A DNA stretch of 64,000 bases. Origin: Erythroxylum novogranatense. Taxonomy: Eukaryota; Streptophyta; Magnoliopsida; Malpighiales; Erythroxylaceae. The notes under the pieces were generated by a model that saw nothing but the letters and a program-made list of their open reading frames with translations, did not search any database and was not told the origin of the DNA. Location: NCBI GenBank assembly GCA_029891385.1, contig CM057227.1, positions 55,987,567 through 56,051,566 of the forward strand, read 5' to 3'. Below, in pieces: positions 21,361 through 31,809 of the stretch (its first letter is position 1; each line of letters starts with the position of its first letter). Position numbers and translations under genes: made by a program.

Positions 21361-21479
21361 CATGCATTCATAGCAATTGTACATGTATACCAGTATGCAA
21401 TAATATGCATCACCATTATGCACTGGTATGCAACATGGTATGTGTACTGGTATACATGTACAATTGCTATGAATGCATG
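21361..21479. repeat. Inverted repeat, 35-bp perfect arms, 49-bp loop
   Basis: Positions 21361-21395 (starting CATGCATTCATAGC) are the exact reverse complement of 21445-21479 (ending GCTATGAATGCATG). The match stops at both ends with a mismatch. It is the longest perfect palindrome arm I found in the window. Confidence 0.9.
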
Positions 21480-21797
21480 TAATCTATTGTGAACCTATGC
21501 ATATGGTATCTATGCACACATGCTATGTAGGTATCAATGTTATGGCACCACTAGTACAAATGCAAATATGTACATGCATTTTTGTACACATACCATATGC
21601 ATAGTATGTATGCACTATGTGGTGCACTATGTATACTAGCGCATATAGTATAATATATACTAGTACATACATATGCACATATAGGGTGCCAATACGCATG
21701 GTAGCATACATTATTACCACATATACATGTATCCATAGTGTATAATAGTACTAGCTAACTGGATTATTGGTACTGTAGATAAGGTATGTAGTATAAT

Positions 21798-22537
21798 TAT
21801 ATTTGCTGGAAAAAGTGAGATCAAGAGAGCTTTAAAATGTGAAGAATCTTATATACTCTTATATAAAGATGTTTTCTTAACTATTAATGAGCTTGATCCA
21901 TCGTTGTTGTCTAGTATTTTGTCTTTGTTGCAGGACTTCAACGACTTATTTCCGGATGATATTCCTGATGGATTGCCCCCTTTGAGAGGCATTGAGCAAT
22001 CAGATAGACTTTCTTCCGGAGCTTCAATTCAATAGGCCTCGCGATAGAGCCAATCCGAAGAAACTAAGGAGATCCAAAGACAAGTTGAAGAGCTTATGAA
22101 AAAGGGCTTTGTGAGAGAAAGCTTGAGCCGGTGTGCTGTGCTAGTTATACTTGTTCCTAAGAAAGATTGCAAATGGAGAATGTGTGTTTACTGTAGAGCC
22201 ATAAATAAAATCACGGTGAAATATCGTTACCCTATCCCTCGTTTAGACGATATGCTTAATGAGTTGCATGGTACTTGTATATTTTCTAAAATTGATCTTA
22301 GAAGTGGGTACCATCAAATTCTCATGAAAAAGGGTGATGAGTGGAAAACTGCTTTCAAAACTAAGTTTTGATAATATGAGTGGTTAGTTATGCCTTTTGG
22401 CTTGACTAATGCACCAAGTACTTTTATGAGTTTGATGAATCATGTGTTTCGTCCTTTTATTGGAAAGTATGTGGTAGTCTATTTTGATGATATTCTAGTA
22501 TATTCCAGGAGTTTAGATGATCATGTGAAACACTTGC
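21798..22537 (+). pseudogene. C2b: family C linker and RT fragment, left of A3
   Basis: Starts abruptly out of W1 at ATTTGCTGGAAAAAGTGAG. It encodes the protease-RT linker end (SEIKRALKCEESYILLYKDVF), then RT with the same private changes as C2a (KKDCKW, CVYCRA, MLNEL), ending in [17 protein letters not shown] at the A3 insertion. Frame breaks lie near 22010-22050 and a stop near 22371. It continues at 28786. Confidence 0.85.
22533..22537. repeat. Target-site duplication CTTGC, left of A3
   Basis: CTTGC recurs at 28781-28785 directly after the A3 LTR, and C2 RT sequence continues. Confidence 0.95.
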
Positions 22538-23443
22538 TGATACGGCAACAACCTAGAATCAATGTCTAGATCACCTCCGTTTCAATGATTGTTCCCAAAC
22601 TTAAATTCAATCATTCTAACAAGACCCTTCACCCCAAAACAGCAAGGAATTGGTAACAAAGAGTATAAGATTGTAGGAATTGAATTAACGCCACAAGTTA
22701 GAACTTACTTGATAAGTTGAATCAATCCTTAAGGTAAAACAAGCAAGAATCTCAATTCTCTCTTGAAGAATGCTTTCTAATTTTGTTGATCTCTCTCTAA
22801 ACTCGTGTTCATGGCTAAAGCAAAGGTTTAAATACCCTTTGCAATGTAAACCCTAACAAAGATAACCTAAAAAATATAAAGAAAGCCCAAAATATCAAAA
22901 GGCCTTCTTGAAACAAATCTGCCCAAGAATAAATCCCACATGGATTTGGGCTTCAAAACTAATTAAAATTGACTAGTCCTTGTCCAAATAGGATAAGAAA
23001 ACCACAAAATAGAAGACTAACCTAAGAGGGGCGAATTGGGCTTTTAAACTAGGCCCACAAGCTTGGTTCCTTAAAATAAAACATGCACATGACTTTTTTA
23101 ATGAAACACATGCACACTTAATGCAAATCAGCCCATGAAAAAGCCTAAAAGAAGTCCACATGCCCCTTATAAGATAAAATAAGCCCAAGCCCATTGATTA
23201 GACTTGTGCTTGTGAAAATTGGCTAAGTGTTAGCCCTCTTGGTTTGATGCCTCCAATGTGCACACACACTTAGGTGTCTTCCTAAGCTCTTCTCCAACCT
23301 TGATCAACAAAACTTCTTGAAGTTCTTGTGAAACAAAAGCTTGTACATAAATTTGAAATTGTGCTTTAAGCTTGTTGGAGCGCGACCTTGTAATTGGACC
23401 CATTGGCATCCTCAAGTCTCCATTACCTTGGTGAGTTGTATCA
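22538..23443 (-). repeat. A3 3' LTR
   Basis: TGATACGGCAACAACC...GGTGAGTTGTATCA, 906 bp. Confidence 0.95.
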
Positions 23444-23631
23444 TTCCCTCCCTCCTCAAAAGGATTCGTCCTCGAATCAAGACCTACATTATCAAAGGGA
23501 GATAAATCAGAAACATTAAAAGTAGCACTAACACTATACTCTCCTGGCAAATCCACCCTATAGGCATTGTCATTGATGCTTCAAGCACTTGAAAAGGACC
23601 ATCCCTCTAGGATCAAGCTTGGACTTCCTTT
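23230..23631 (-). pseudogene. A3 integrase end and LTR-encoded tail
   Basis: From [20 protein letters not shown] through [13 protein letters not shown] into the LTR-encoded tail with GPITRSRSNKLKAQF, stop at 23230-23232. The tail frame inside the LTR is uninterrupted for 70 codons. Upstream, one-base losses near 23580 and 23632 separate it from the preceding integrase frame. Confidence 0.8.
23444..23457 (-). promoter_or_regulatory. A3 polypurine tract
   Basis: TTCCCTCCCTCCTC on the plus strand, adjacent to the 3' LTR. Confidence 0.85.
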
Positions 23632-24180
23632 TTAGAAATCTCTCCTTCCTGAAGTGCACCCAAACCTAATCTCCGGTTCAAACTTCATCTCCCTACGCCC
23701 TTGATTGGCTCTTTGAGCATACTTCTTGTTCTTTTCCTCAATGTGCTGCCTAGCTTTCTCATGTATTGTTTTAACCAATTCAGCCCTTTGCTGCCCATCT
23801 ACATTAACAATCTCATTCAAGGGTAAAGGCAACAAATCCAATGGACTTAATGGGTTAAAACCATACACAACCTCAAATGGAGAATAGCCTGTAGAAGAAT
23901 GAATGCTTCTATTATATGCAAACTCAATCAAAGGCAAACAATCTTCCCAAGCTTTCAAATTTTTACACACAACAGCACGCAATAAAGATCCTAAGGTTCT
24001 ATTAACCACTTCAGTTTGTCCATCTGTTTGGGGATGACAAGTTGTAGAAAACAAAAGCTTTGTTCCCAATTTATTCCATAGAACAAGCCAAAAGTGACTT
24101 AAAAACTTAGAATCCCTATCTGAAACAATGGTTCTAGGAATGCCATGCAATCTAACAACATCCCTAAAAAACAAATCCAT
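23632..24180 (-). pseudogene. A3 integrase, C-terminal two thirds
   Basis: Begins at [30 protein letters not shown], so only the second catalytic Asp and the Glu ([16 protein letters not shown]) remain. The HHCC domain and first Asp are deleted. It continues through [15 protein letters not shown] and the [14 protein letters not shown] module to a frame break near 23680. The deletion junction with RT is at about 24175. Confidence 0.85.
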
Positions 24181-24885
24181 GAAAAGATCTCACCTGAGTA
24201 ACACTTGTAGGTCTCGGCCACTCCCTAATTGCCTTGACCTTTTCTTGGTCCACCTCAATTCCATTAGAAGAAACAACATAACCAAGAAATATGACACGAT
24301 CAATGCAAAATATACACTTCTTTAACTTAGCATACAACTTTTCTGCCCTAAGTGCATCTAACACAAGCCTAACATGCTCAATATGCTCATTAATGCTTTT
24401 GCTATAGATCAATATGTCATCAAAATATACCACAACAAACTTACCAATAAATGACCTCAAAACATGATTCATCAAATGCATAAATGTACTAGGAGCATTA
24501 GTTAAGTCAAAAGGCATCACAAGCCACTCATATAAACCATGTTTTGTTTTAAAAGCAGTTTTTCATTCATCACCAATTTTCATTCTAATCTGATGGTGAC
24601 CACTCATAAGATCAATTTTGGTAAACACATATGCACCATGCAATTCATCAATCATATCATCCAATCTAGGTATAGGATGGCGATACTTTACCGTTATCTC
24701 GTTAACAGCTCTGCAATCCACACACATGCGCCAACTCCCATCCTTCTTTAGAACCAATATCACTGGCACGGCACAAGGACTAAGACTCTCCCTAATGTGT
24801 CCCTTTTGTAGCAATTCTTCCACTTGCTTTTGGAGTTCCTTAGTTTCTTCAGGATTAGCCCTATAAGTCGGTCTATTTGGAATCG
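24164..24885 (-). pseudogene. A3 reverse transcriptase
   Basis: RT from [24 protein letters not shown] through [35 protein letters not shown], a TGA codon in the GDEWKTAF segment (24560-24562, Trp position), then TNAPSTFM and the intact polymerase box [14 protein letters not shown] (about 24410-24455). It ends at [17 protein letters not shown], where the deletion joins integrase. The stop sits between RT motifs, so no complete RT is encoded. Confidence 0.87.
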
Positions 24886-25790
24886 CTACCTAGGCATGAA
24901 GTCAATCTGATGTTCTATTCCTCTAATAGGCGGTAATTCCTTAGGCAACTCCTCAGGGAAAACATCTCCATACTCCTGCAAAAGAGAAACAACACTACTA
25001 GGCAAACAAGGGTCAAGGTCAGATTCATTAAAATAAACTTGCTTGTACAAAAGTACAAACAAACATTTCCTTTCCACACAAGCAACCCTTACATCTCTCA
25101 TTTTTGCATAGAAGTTTTGTTTCTTTCTACCCTCTCTCTCATTTGGACCTTTTAATTGAATTTCTTTTGAGGCCTCTTTCCCCACTTTTCTTCTCTCACT
25201 CTCGGCCTCACTTTCTCTCTTTTCTTTTGATTTGGATTTCTGCTCCCCTTTTGCAAGGTTCTCAACCTTCCCCTCAATTTTTGTATTGTCATGCTTTTCT
25301 TGAAGTTTTTTGTCCTGTCTTTGTTGCATTCCCTCCATACTCCTTTTTAATTACATTTGGTCATCATATACCTCTTTTGGTGCCAATGGAGCAAGAACAA
25401 ATTTCTGATCTCCCATAGTAAATGAATACCTATTCTTAAAACCATCATGTAACACTCATCTATCATATTGCCAAGGTCGACCGAGCAATAAATGACAAGC
25501 ATGCATAGGTACAACATCACAAAGTACTTGATCAGAATACTTTCCAATGGAGAAAGATACAAGGACTTGTTTATTTACCTTGATTTCCCCCATGTCATTC
25601 AGCCATTGTAGTCTATACTGCCTAGGGTGTTTCAAGCACTCCAACCCGAGTTTTTCTACCATCAATGTACTAGCCACATTAGTGCAGCTTCCCCATCAAT
25701 GATCAAAGCTACAAATCTTCTCATTCACTAGGCATCTGAATGAAAATATTTTCCTTTGCTCAATTCCATCTTCCTTCACTTGAGCATTCA
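24886..25790 (-). pseudogene. A3 protease and charged linker
   Basis: Linker MEGMQQRQDKKLQEKHDN...KESEAESERRK, then [24 protein letters not shown] and [23 protein letters not shown] at the RT side. The protease strands KHPRQYRLQWLND and HLLLGRPWQYDR are in separate frames, with one-base changes clustered at 25690-25755 around the active site. A stop follows near 24886 ([11 protein letters not shown]). Confidence 0.83.
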
Positions 25791-26974
25791 AAACTCGCCT
25801 AGTAACAAGTAATTCACCCCTAGGTGCATCCTCAACTTCCACATCGAACAATCTTCCAACTCGTGCATGGAAGTCAAATCATCTTCTTCCTCCTCAGACA
25901 CAACTTCTCCTCCTCTCACAAACATTGTTTTCTTGTTTGGGCATTGAGAAGCAATATAACCAACACCAAGACATTTAAAGCATTTAATAGTCCTATGCTT
26001 TTCAGAATTGGAACTAGAAGAACTTGGAGTTTTAAAAGTACCTTTTGGATCTGCCTTGTTCTTCTCTTCCTTTAGCTTGTCTTTGTCCTTCTCATTTTTC
26101 TTGGACCATTTCGAGTTCCAATTTGTAGTAGAACTTGGGTAAGGAGCCTTGTTGGAGGTTTTGTTCTTGAGTTGCCTCTCCACCTTCATGGCCATATTCA
26201 CCATCTCCTCTAACTCCACATAATGGTGCAATTCAATAACATTTGCAATGTCTTTGTTCAAACCAGCCAAGAAACGTGCCATGGTGGCTTCTCTTTCTTC
26301 TTCTACATTAGCCCTAATCATGGCTATCTCCATCTCCTTATGGTACTCTTCTACACTTTTGGTGCCTTGTCTCAAGGTTTGGAGCCTTTGATGGAGCTCC
26401 CTATAGAAGTAACTAGGCACAAACCTCTTCTTCATGACCCTCTTCATTTCAGCCCAAGTATCAATAGGATCCTCTCCATTCCTTCTTTTGTTAAAAACAA
26501 GTTGATCCCACCAAATAAGTGCATAATCATGAAATTCCACGGCAGCAAGCTTCACCTTCTTCTCCTCAGAATAGTTATGGCATTCAAAAATCATCTCCAC
26601 CTTTCTTTCCCATTCTAAGTAAGCTTCTGGATCATTCTTACCTTGGAAAGATGGTATTTTCATCTTGATACTGCCCAAATTTCTATCCACACGCTCGACC
26701 CTGTCTTCTCCCCTTGTATTGTCTCGCCCTCTATAACCTCTTCCTCATCCTCTATCATTCCGTCCCCCTCTTCCACCAAATCTAGCCCTATGCCAATCTT
26801 CTTCATCTTCCCCATCATCATATTCATCTTCATACTCATAGCGCACAGGAGTTGGCTCCCTAGCATTTTGCCTCCTTGTTGCACCATTAGATGAAGCCTC
26901 TCATTGTAAATTCCTAATGGCTTGATCTTGTCTATTTAATTTATCATTGACATCCCTGAACATGTTCTCAATCC
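25788..26974 (-). pseudogene. A3 gag lacking its start
   Basis: A 300-codon open stretch covers the capsid core (MDRNLGSIKMKIPSFQGKNDPEA, WWDQLV, KKRFVPSYFYREL) and basic linker. The knuckle reads CFKCLGVGYIASQC, with Tyr in place of the zinc-binding His. The first ~45 codons and their ATG are deleted near 26974, where AACATGTTCTCAATCC joins the leader GACACACTCCCTCACG. Confidence 0.87.
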
Positions 26975-27867
26975 TGACACACTCCCTCACGTGTTTCTCT
27001 CTAAATCAGATTGGATACCCTCGTGTTTCACTCAAGAAGATGGCTTTTACCCTTAAATGAGCTTACACACTCTTGCCTTTTACCACTTTAGATTCTAGCA
27101 CAGTTTTACTTGTCCGGATCAATCACTACCAACCAAATAAGCACAACAGCAACGTAATTCAAAAGGAAAGCAACGAATACCTAAATAAAGGAAGAAAAGC
27201 ACAAAGCTAGATGCAATTTAATGTAAAGAAAACAATGAAGACGAAAATAAACACATACTAGATGGAGAAAACGTATGTGAACGATTTTTGGTGCCAATTG
27301 AGCAATATGAAACAAGATTACTCAATTCAAGTGTAATGGAAACAAAAGGACAGAAACAAAAAAACAACCAAAGAGTCAAGAAAAGACGAAACTAGGAATT
27401 AAACTCAACCCTAAACCCAAATTAACAAGAACATTCCAATCTGCCCCAATTACTCAAGAATCTTAAAGATAAGTAATTATATCAAAGACACACGTTTTGA
27501 GCGAAGAACGTAAATCTTGAAACAAGAAAGTGTTTCTTGGTGCAAGAAAACAAGTCTGGATGAGTTTCTTTAATGAAGGATGTGTTCTTGATGAATCTTG
27601 AATAATAAAGAAACGAAATTAAAGAATTCTTGAATGATCAGATTCGTTCTTGATGAATCTTGCAAGCAAATCATCTCAAACTCACAAAGATTCACAATCT
27701 TGATTTTCTTTTTTTTAAAACTTCTTTCTTTCTTTCTTTCTTTCTTTTCTTCTTTTCTTTCTTTCTTTCTTTCTTTCTTTTCTTTCTTTCTTTTTCAATT
27801 TTAATGATGAACTAACTATAATAATCAAGAACAAACAGAAAATTAAAGATAAAGATTGAATTTAAAA
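26975..27867 (-). other. A3 leader with TTTC/GAAA tract
   Basis: Untranslated leader. TTTC repeats occupy 27708-27797 (shorter than in A2). Upstream are GAATCTTG and AAGAAACAC-type repeated words at 27519-27660. Confidence 0.8.
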
Positions 27868-27884
27868 CCTAGGCTCTGATACCA
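27868..27884 (-). promoter_or_regulatory. A3 primer-binding site
   Basis: CCTAGGCTCTGATACCA on the plus strand. The complement TGGTATCAGAGCC matches plant initiator-Met tRNA and starts four bases inside the LTR. Confidence 0.9.
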
Positions 27885-27888
27885 AAGA

Positions 27889-28780
27889 TGATACGACAAC
27901 AACCTAGAATCAATATCTAGATCACCTCCGTTTCAATGATTGTTCCCAAACCTAAATTCAATCAATCTAACAAGACCCTTCACCCCCAAAACAGCAAGGA
28001 ATTGGTAACCTAGGAATTGAATTAACGCCACAAGTTAGAACTTACTTGATAAGTTGAATCAATCCTTAAGGTAAAACAAGCAAGAATCTCAATTCTCTCT
28101 TGAAGAATGCTTTCTAATTTTGTTGATCTGTCTCTAAACTCGTGTTCATGGCTATAACAAAGGTTTAAATACTCTTTGCATTGTAAACCCTAACAAAGAT
28201 AACCTAAAAAACCTAAAGAAAGCCCAAAATATCAAAAGGCCTTCTTGAAACAAATCTGCCCAAGAATAAATCCCACATGGATTTGGGCTTCAAAACTAAT
28301 TAAAATTGACTAGTCCTTGTCCAAATAGGATAAGAAAACCACAAAATAGAAGACTAACTTAAGAGGGGCAAATTGGGCTTTTAAACTAGGCCCACAAGCT
28401 TGGTTCCTTAAAATAAAACATGCACATGACTTTTTTAATGAAGCACATGCACACTTAATGCAAATCAGCCCATGAAAAAGCCTAAAAGAAGTCCACATGC
28501 CCCTTATAAGATAAAATAAGGCCAAGCCCATTGATTAGACTTGTGCTTGTTAAAATTGGCTAAGTGTTAGCCCTCTTGGTTTGATGCCTCCAATGTGCAC
28601 ACACACTTAGGTGTTTTCCTAAGCTCTTCTCCAAGCTTGATCAACAAAACTTCTTGAAGTTCTTGTGAAACAAAAGCTTGTACATAAATCTGAAATTGTG
28701 CTTTGATCTTGTTGGAGCGCGACCTTGTAATTGGACCCATTGGCATCCTCAAGTCTCCATTGCCTTGATGAGTTGTATCA
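27889..28780 (-). repeat. A3 5' LTR
   Basis: TGATACGACAACAACC...TGATGAGTTGTATCA, 892 bp. A short deletion near 28006 removes AAAGAGTATAAGATTG relative to the 3' LTR. Confidence 0.95.
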
Positions 28781-28785
28781 CTTGC
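28781..28785. repeat. Target-site duplication CTTGC, right of A3
   Basis: Identical to 22533-22537. Confidence 0.95.
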
Positions 28786-29112
28786 ACGATGTGTTTGACC
28801 TTTTAAGAGAAAATGAGCTTTATGCCAACTTAGAAAAATGTTCCTTTTGCATGAATACTATTGTGTTTCTTGGCCTTATTGTAGGTGGTAAAGGACTTCA
28901 AGTTGATGAAGAGAAAGTGAAAGCAATTAGAAAATGGTCAACACCCAAGAATGCGAATGAAGTTCGAAGCTTCCACGACTTGGCTAGCTTTTATCGGAGA
29001 TTTGTGAAGAACTTCTCTACTATTGCAGACCCTTCGAATGCTCTTAAGACCAGATTTGTGAAGAACTTCTCTACTATTACAAAAATCAAATGCTCTTAAG
29101 ACCAGATTGGGG
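28786..29112 (+). pseudogene. C2b RT continuation, right of A3
   Basis: RT thumb/connection: [72 protein letters not shown] near-tandem repeat of about 55 bp (28999-29053 and 29054-29104, AGATTTGTGAAGAACTTC...GCTCTTAAGACC) duplicates the end. The fragment then stops at the junction with Athila-like sequence near 29113. Confidence 0.85.
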
Positions 29113-30642
29113 GATTTGTTTGTTTATGTTAAAAGTAAATAAGAAAAGAAAGAAGAAGACGTGATTTAAGTTTAGAAAATTAAAACAAAGCTAAAAGTTT
29201 TCAAGAGAGAAATTGCTAAGAAAATTTGAGTAAAAAGTTCAGATTAATTAAAGACTAATTGCAAAGGTTTTCACCAAATCCTTAGGTTGTTTTTAATCTT
29301 TGAAAACGAATTATATCTTAGATTGGAAAATTAAAGTTCATCAAGCAAAGATAGATCCATTCAAAACAAGCATGACATGCAACAACTTCTTGTTAATGTG
29401 TTAATCCAAAACTAGCATGACCAACACAATAACAAGAGCATTAAGATTAAAATCAAGTTTGCTAAACCTAAGTTAACTTTCAGCAAAGCTAGCATGCATA
29501 AAATTAACCTATGTCTTGATCCAACTAATTAAAACCTACATACAAGCTTCAATTTTAATTAGTTGATGCTACTTAACCTAATCAATTTATTGTCTAACAA
29601 TTAAATTAATCAGATAGCATACAAATTATTCATGCAAAATTCGAATTCATGACATCAAATCCACATGCATAATTCAGCAATCATGTCCAGATCAAGAGCA
29701 CAAATTTCCAATCATAGATTCATCAATTATATGCACATGCTTCTCATAAAAATAACCATGAATTTAGCTAATAGCCTCAACAATTGGAAAAGAGAATTTA
29801 GTTCATAATTCTAACTAAAAAAAGCCAAAATAAGCCATATACCACAGATAACCAAACATGTTCAACCTCCTCAAGTTTGACATCAACAAAAACATGCTCT
29901 ACTAACCATGATAGGGGTTAGAAAGGTGAATCAAGTAAGAATAGTCTAAGTTAAACATGGGTAAAGCAAAGAATAGGTAATAAGCTCAAGTGGGCTAACT
30001 AGTGGTCAATATGCTTTGGGTTGGCCTTTTTTCAATTAGTTTAAAATCCTAGGAGCCTTTATCATGTTTATGTAATGCATGCACAAGTGTAGTCTCATCA
30101 AGATATGAAGCAAGTTCTAGAGATACAAAGCATTGAATGAAATCACACACCAAAGAGACATGTTGAAGGATCAAAAGCTCACATGGGACGATCATCTATT
30201 AAGTCAACGTGTGTAGTTTCAATGTTAGTCCAAATACCATCTTGCTTAGAACTTACATAAAAACATTCATCAAATTTATGATTCAAGAAACACAGGATTA
30301 ATTCTCATCTATAACATTCATATTCTTCTTAATCATTGGGAGGTAAAAAGAAAAAACCAAACACTTCAGGTGCAAAACATGCAAAAATAGAGATTTTTTT
30401 TGGATTTTTGAATCATTTTTTATTGTTTATGGTTTTTTTTAACAAAGCATGCAAGTACCAGTGAAAACCTTCAAGTTCAAGCAAGAGCAAAGGTGCGGTG
30501 CATTAAAGCACAAAAGTAAAGAAAATATCTGAACCAATAACCAGCAAAAACTTGAAAATTTAATGAAAAAAAATAACCTAAATCCTCCCCCCACACTTAA
30601 ACACAACATTGTCATCAATGTTGAAATCAAAGCCAGAAGAGA
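29113..30642 (-). mobile_element. Athila/Tat-like element: 3' region and partial LTR
   Basis: Unlike families A-C. On the minus strand it starts with GATGACAATGTTGTGTTTAAGTGTGGGGGGAGG (30616 to 30584), the typical end of pol plus polypurine-like tract in plant Athila/Tat elements. Then follows about 1.45 kb of non-coding AT-rich sequence ending AAACAAACAAATCCCCC at 29113. I see no gene in this stretch. Its partner is probably the protease-RT piece at 31810-32970, same orientation, with the remainder lost and B3 inserted between. Exact LTR borders could not be fixed. Confidence 0.6.
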
Positions 30643-31553
30643 TGATACAGAAACCCCCAAGAAAACAAGGTTCTTGAAACCCCCTAATCCTATTGAATCA
30701 AAAAACCAATCTTTCTATTCTAAGAACATGCTAGTTCAAACCCCAATTATACGGAATTGAGACCCAAACCCAAAGAAAATTGAAGAATTGAACACGCCAC
30801 AAGTGATTACATTGATAAGTGATGCAATCCTTGAAGTAACAATAAGAAAAACACACCTTACTTGAAGAGAACTCTCAATTTCGTTAATCAACCAAAATCT
30901 CCTGTTTACAAGGATAAAATAAGGTATTTATACCCTTGCCCACGACCTAAACCTAAAAAGAATAGGTTACAAGACCCTTTAATGCTAAAACAAGCTTAAT
31001 CCTAACTAGTTTAGGAGTTTATAGCCCAATAATGCAATCTGATGCTATTCCACTTAGGATTGGGCTAAACTAACTTAAATAAGACCAAAATAACTTAAAT
31101 AAACCTAAGGGAGGTGGATGGGCCTAATGGATTACTCTACTTAGGCCCACACACTTGGTTGTTCAAAACTAGTTTTAAATAAACTAAGGCAAATACTAAT
31201 AAATACCTAGCCCATAACAAGTCTCTTTGGGCCTAATAAACAAAGGATAAATAACAAGTCCAATGTACCAAAATAAGTCCATAAGAATAATTGAACTTGT
31301 CTTGAAATTTGACTAAGTATTAGCCCCTCCACATGCCCTCTCTAGAAGAATCACAGGCTTGACTACTCCACTTGAATTCTTCATGGATGGTTCAGTCTTG
31401 TCATCAAGGTGAGATGTAATGTGACTTTGAACAAACCCTTGAAGTGCTTGTTTAAGCCTTGCTGCACATTGTCTTGTAATAGGTCCACTTCGCAAAGTAA
31501 GCTTGTCTTGATGTGTTGCACCTTGATCTCCATTGCCATGGCTTCTTGTATCA
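30643..31553 (-). repeat. B3 3' LTR (911 bp)
   Basis: TGATACAGAAACCCCC...GCTTCTTGTATCA on the plus strand, full length. TATA box on the element strand at about 30922-30933 (GGTATTTATACCC read on plus). Confidence 0.92.
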
Positions 31554-31792
31554 TTCCCTCCCTTCTCAAAAGGATTCGTCCTCGAATCAGCCCCTGCATT
31601 ATCAAATGGAGAGAGATCAGCAACATTAAATGTAGCAGATACTTGATACTCACTTGGCAAATCAATCCTGTAGGCATTATTATTAATCTTTTCAAGGACT
31701 TGGAAAGGCCCATCGCCTTTAGGATCCAACTTGGATTTCCTTTGCTTAGGAAACCTCTCTTTCCTAAAATGTAACCAAACCCAATCACCCAA
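31313..31792 (-). pseudogene. B3 integrase C-terminus with full LTR-encoded tail
   Basis: An uninterrupted frame through [67 protein letters not shown] and then about 79 LTR-encoded residues: GATHQDKLTLRSGPITRQ, the helix LKQALQGFVQSHI, and a C-terminal ILLERACGGANT. Stop at 31313-31315. It is the cleanest example of the family B tail in the window. The upstream integrase is gone. Confidence 0.82.
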
Positions 31793-31809
31793 GTTGGTGA
31801 GTTGTATCA
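31793..31809 (-). repeat. Orphan 17-bp terminus of a family A LTR
   Basis: GTTGGTGAGTTGTATCA equals the outer end of minus-oriented A LTRs (as at 14390-14404). It sits exactly between the B3 remnant and Athila-like sequence, so an A element was once joined here. Confidence 0.65.

Larger units (their letters stand above)
19747..21797. other. W1: hairpin-rich alternating pyrimidine-purine DNA
   Basis: About 2.05 kb without a credible gene. It is built almost wholly from short words such as TATGCATA, GTAC, CATATG, TGTATA and ACCATA, with few runs of one base and very few AG/CT or GG/CC steps. Alternating pyrimidine-purine order dominates. Many perfect inverted repeats occur (20576-20611, 21135-21185, 21361-21479) and at least one direct repeat (20873-20927). 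It is not a regular tandem satellite by eye. Its left edge is the exact end of the A2 LTR; its right edge runs into truncated C2b. Confidence 0.75.
22538..28780 (-). mobile_element. A3: family A Ty3/gypsy element, RNase H-integrase core deleted
   Basis: LTR-to-LTR minus-strand copy (6,243 bp) with perfect CTTGC target duplication in the RT of C2b. It is the sister copy of A2: same insertion base and near-identical gag, but a different internal deletion. A3 keeps RT and loses RNase H plus the integrase N-terminus, and has also lost the start of gag. Confidence 0.95.
30643..31792 (-). mobile_element. B3: 3' end of a family B element
   Basis: A minus-strand B 3' LTR (30643-31553) plus polypurine tract and integrase C-terminus (to about 31792). 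The rest of the element is missing. It lies inside the Athila-like remnant and ends against a 17-bp A-LTR terminus. Confidence 0.88.

Noticed and set aside
19747..21797. W1 as a CRISPR array, telomere, rDNA spacer or plastid/mitochondrial insert
   Set aside because: There are no regular repeat-spacer units, no TTTAGGG runs, and no rRNA or organellar coding sequence that I recognise. A database search would be needed to exclude distant spacer DNA.
30439..30660. Small frames in the Athila-like 3' region as possible host or env genes
   Set aside because: Short, no transmembrane-plus-signal pattern typical of env, and located in known non-coding 3' sequence of such elements.
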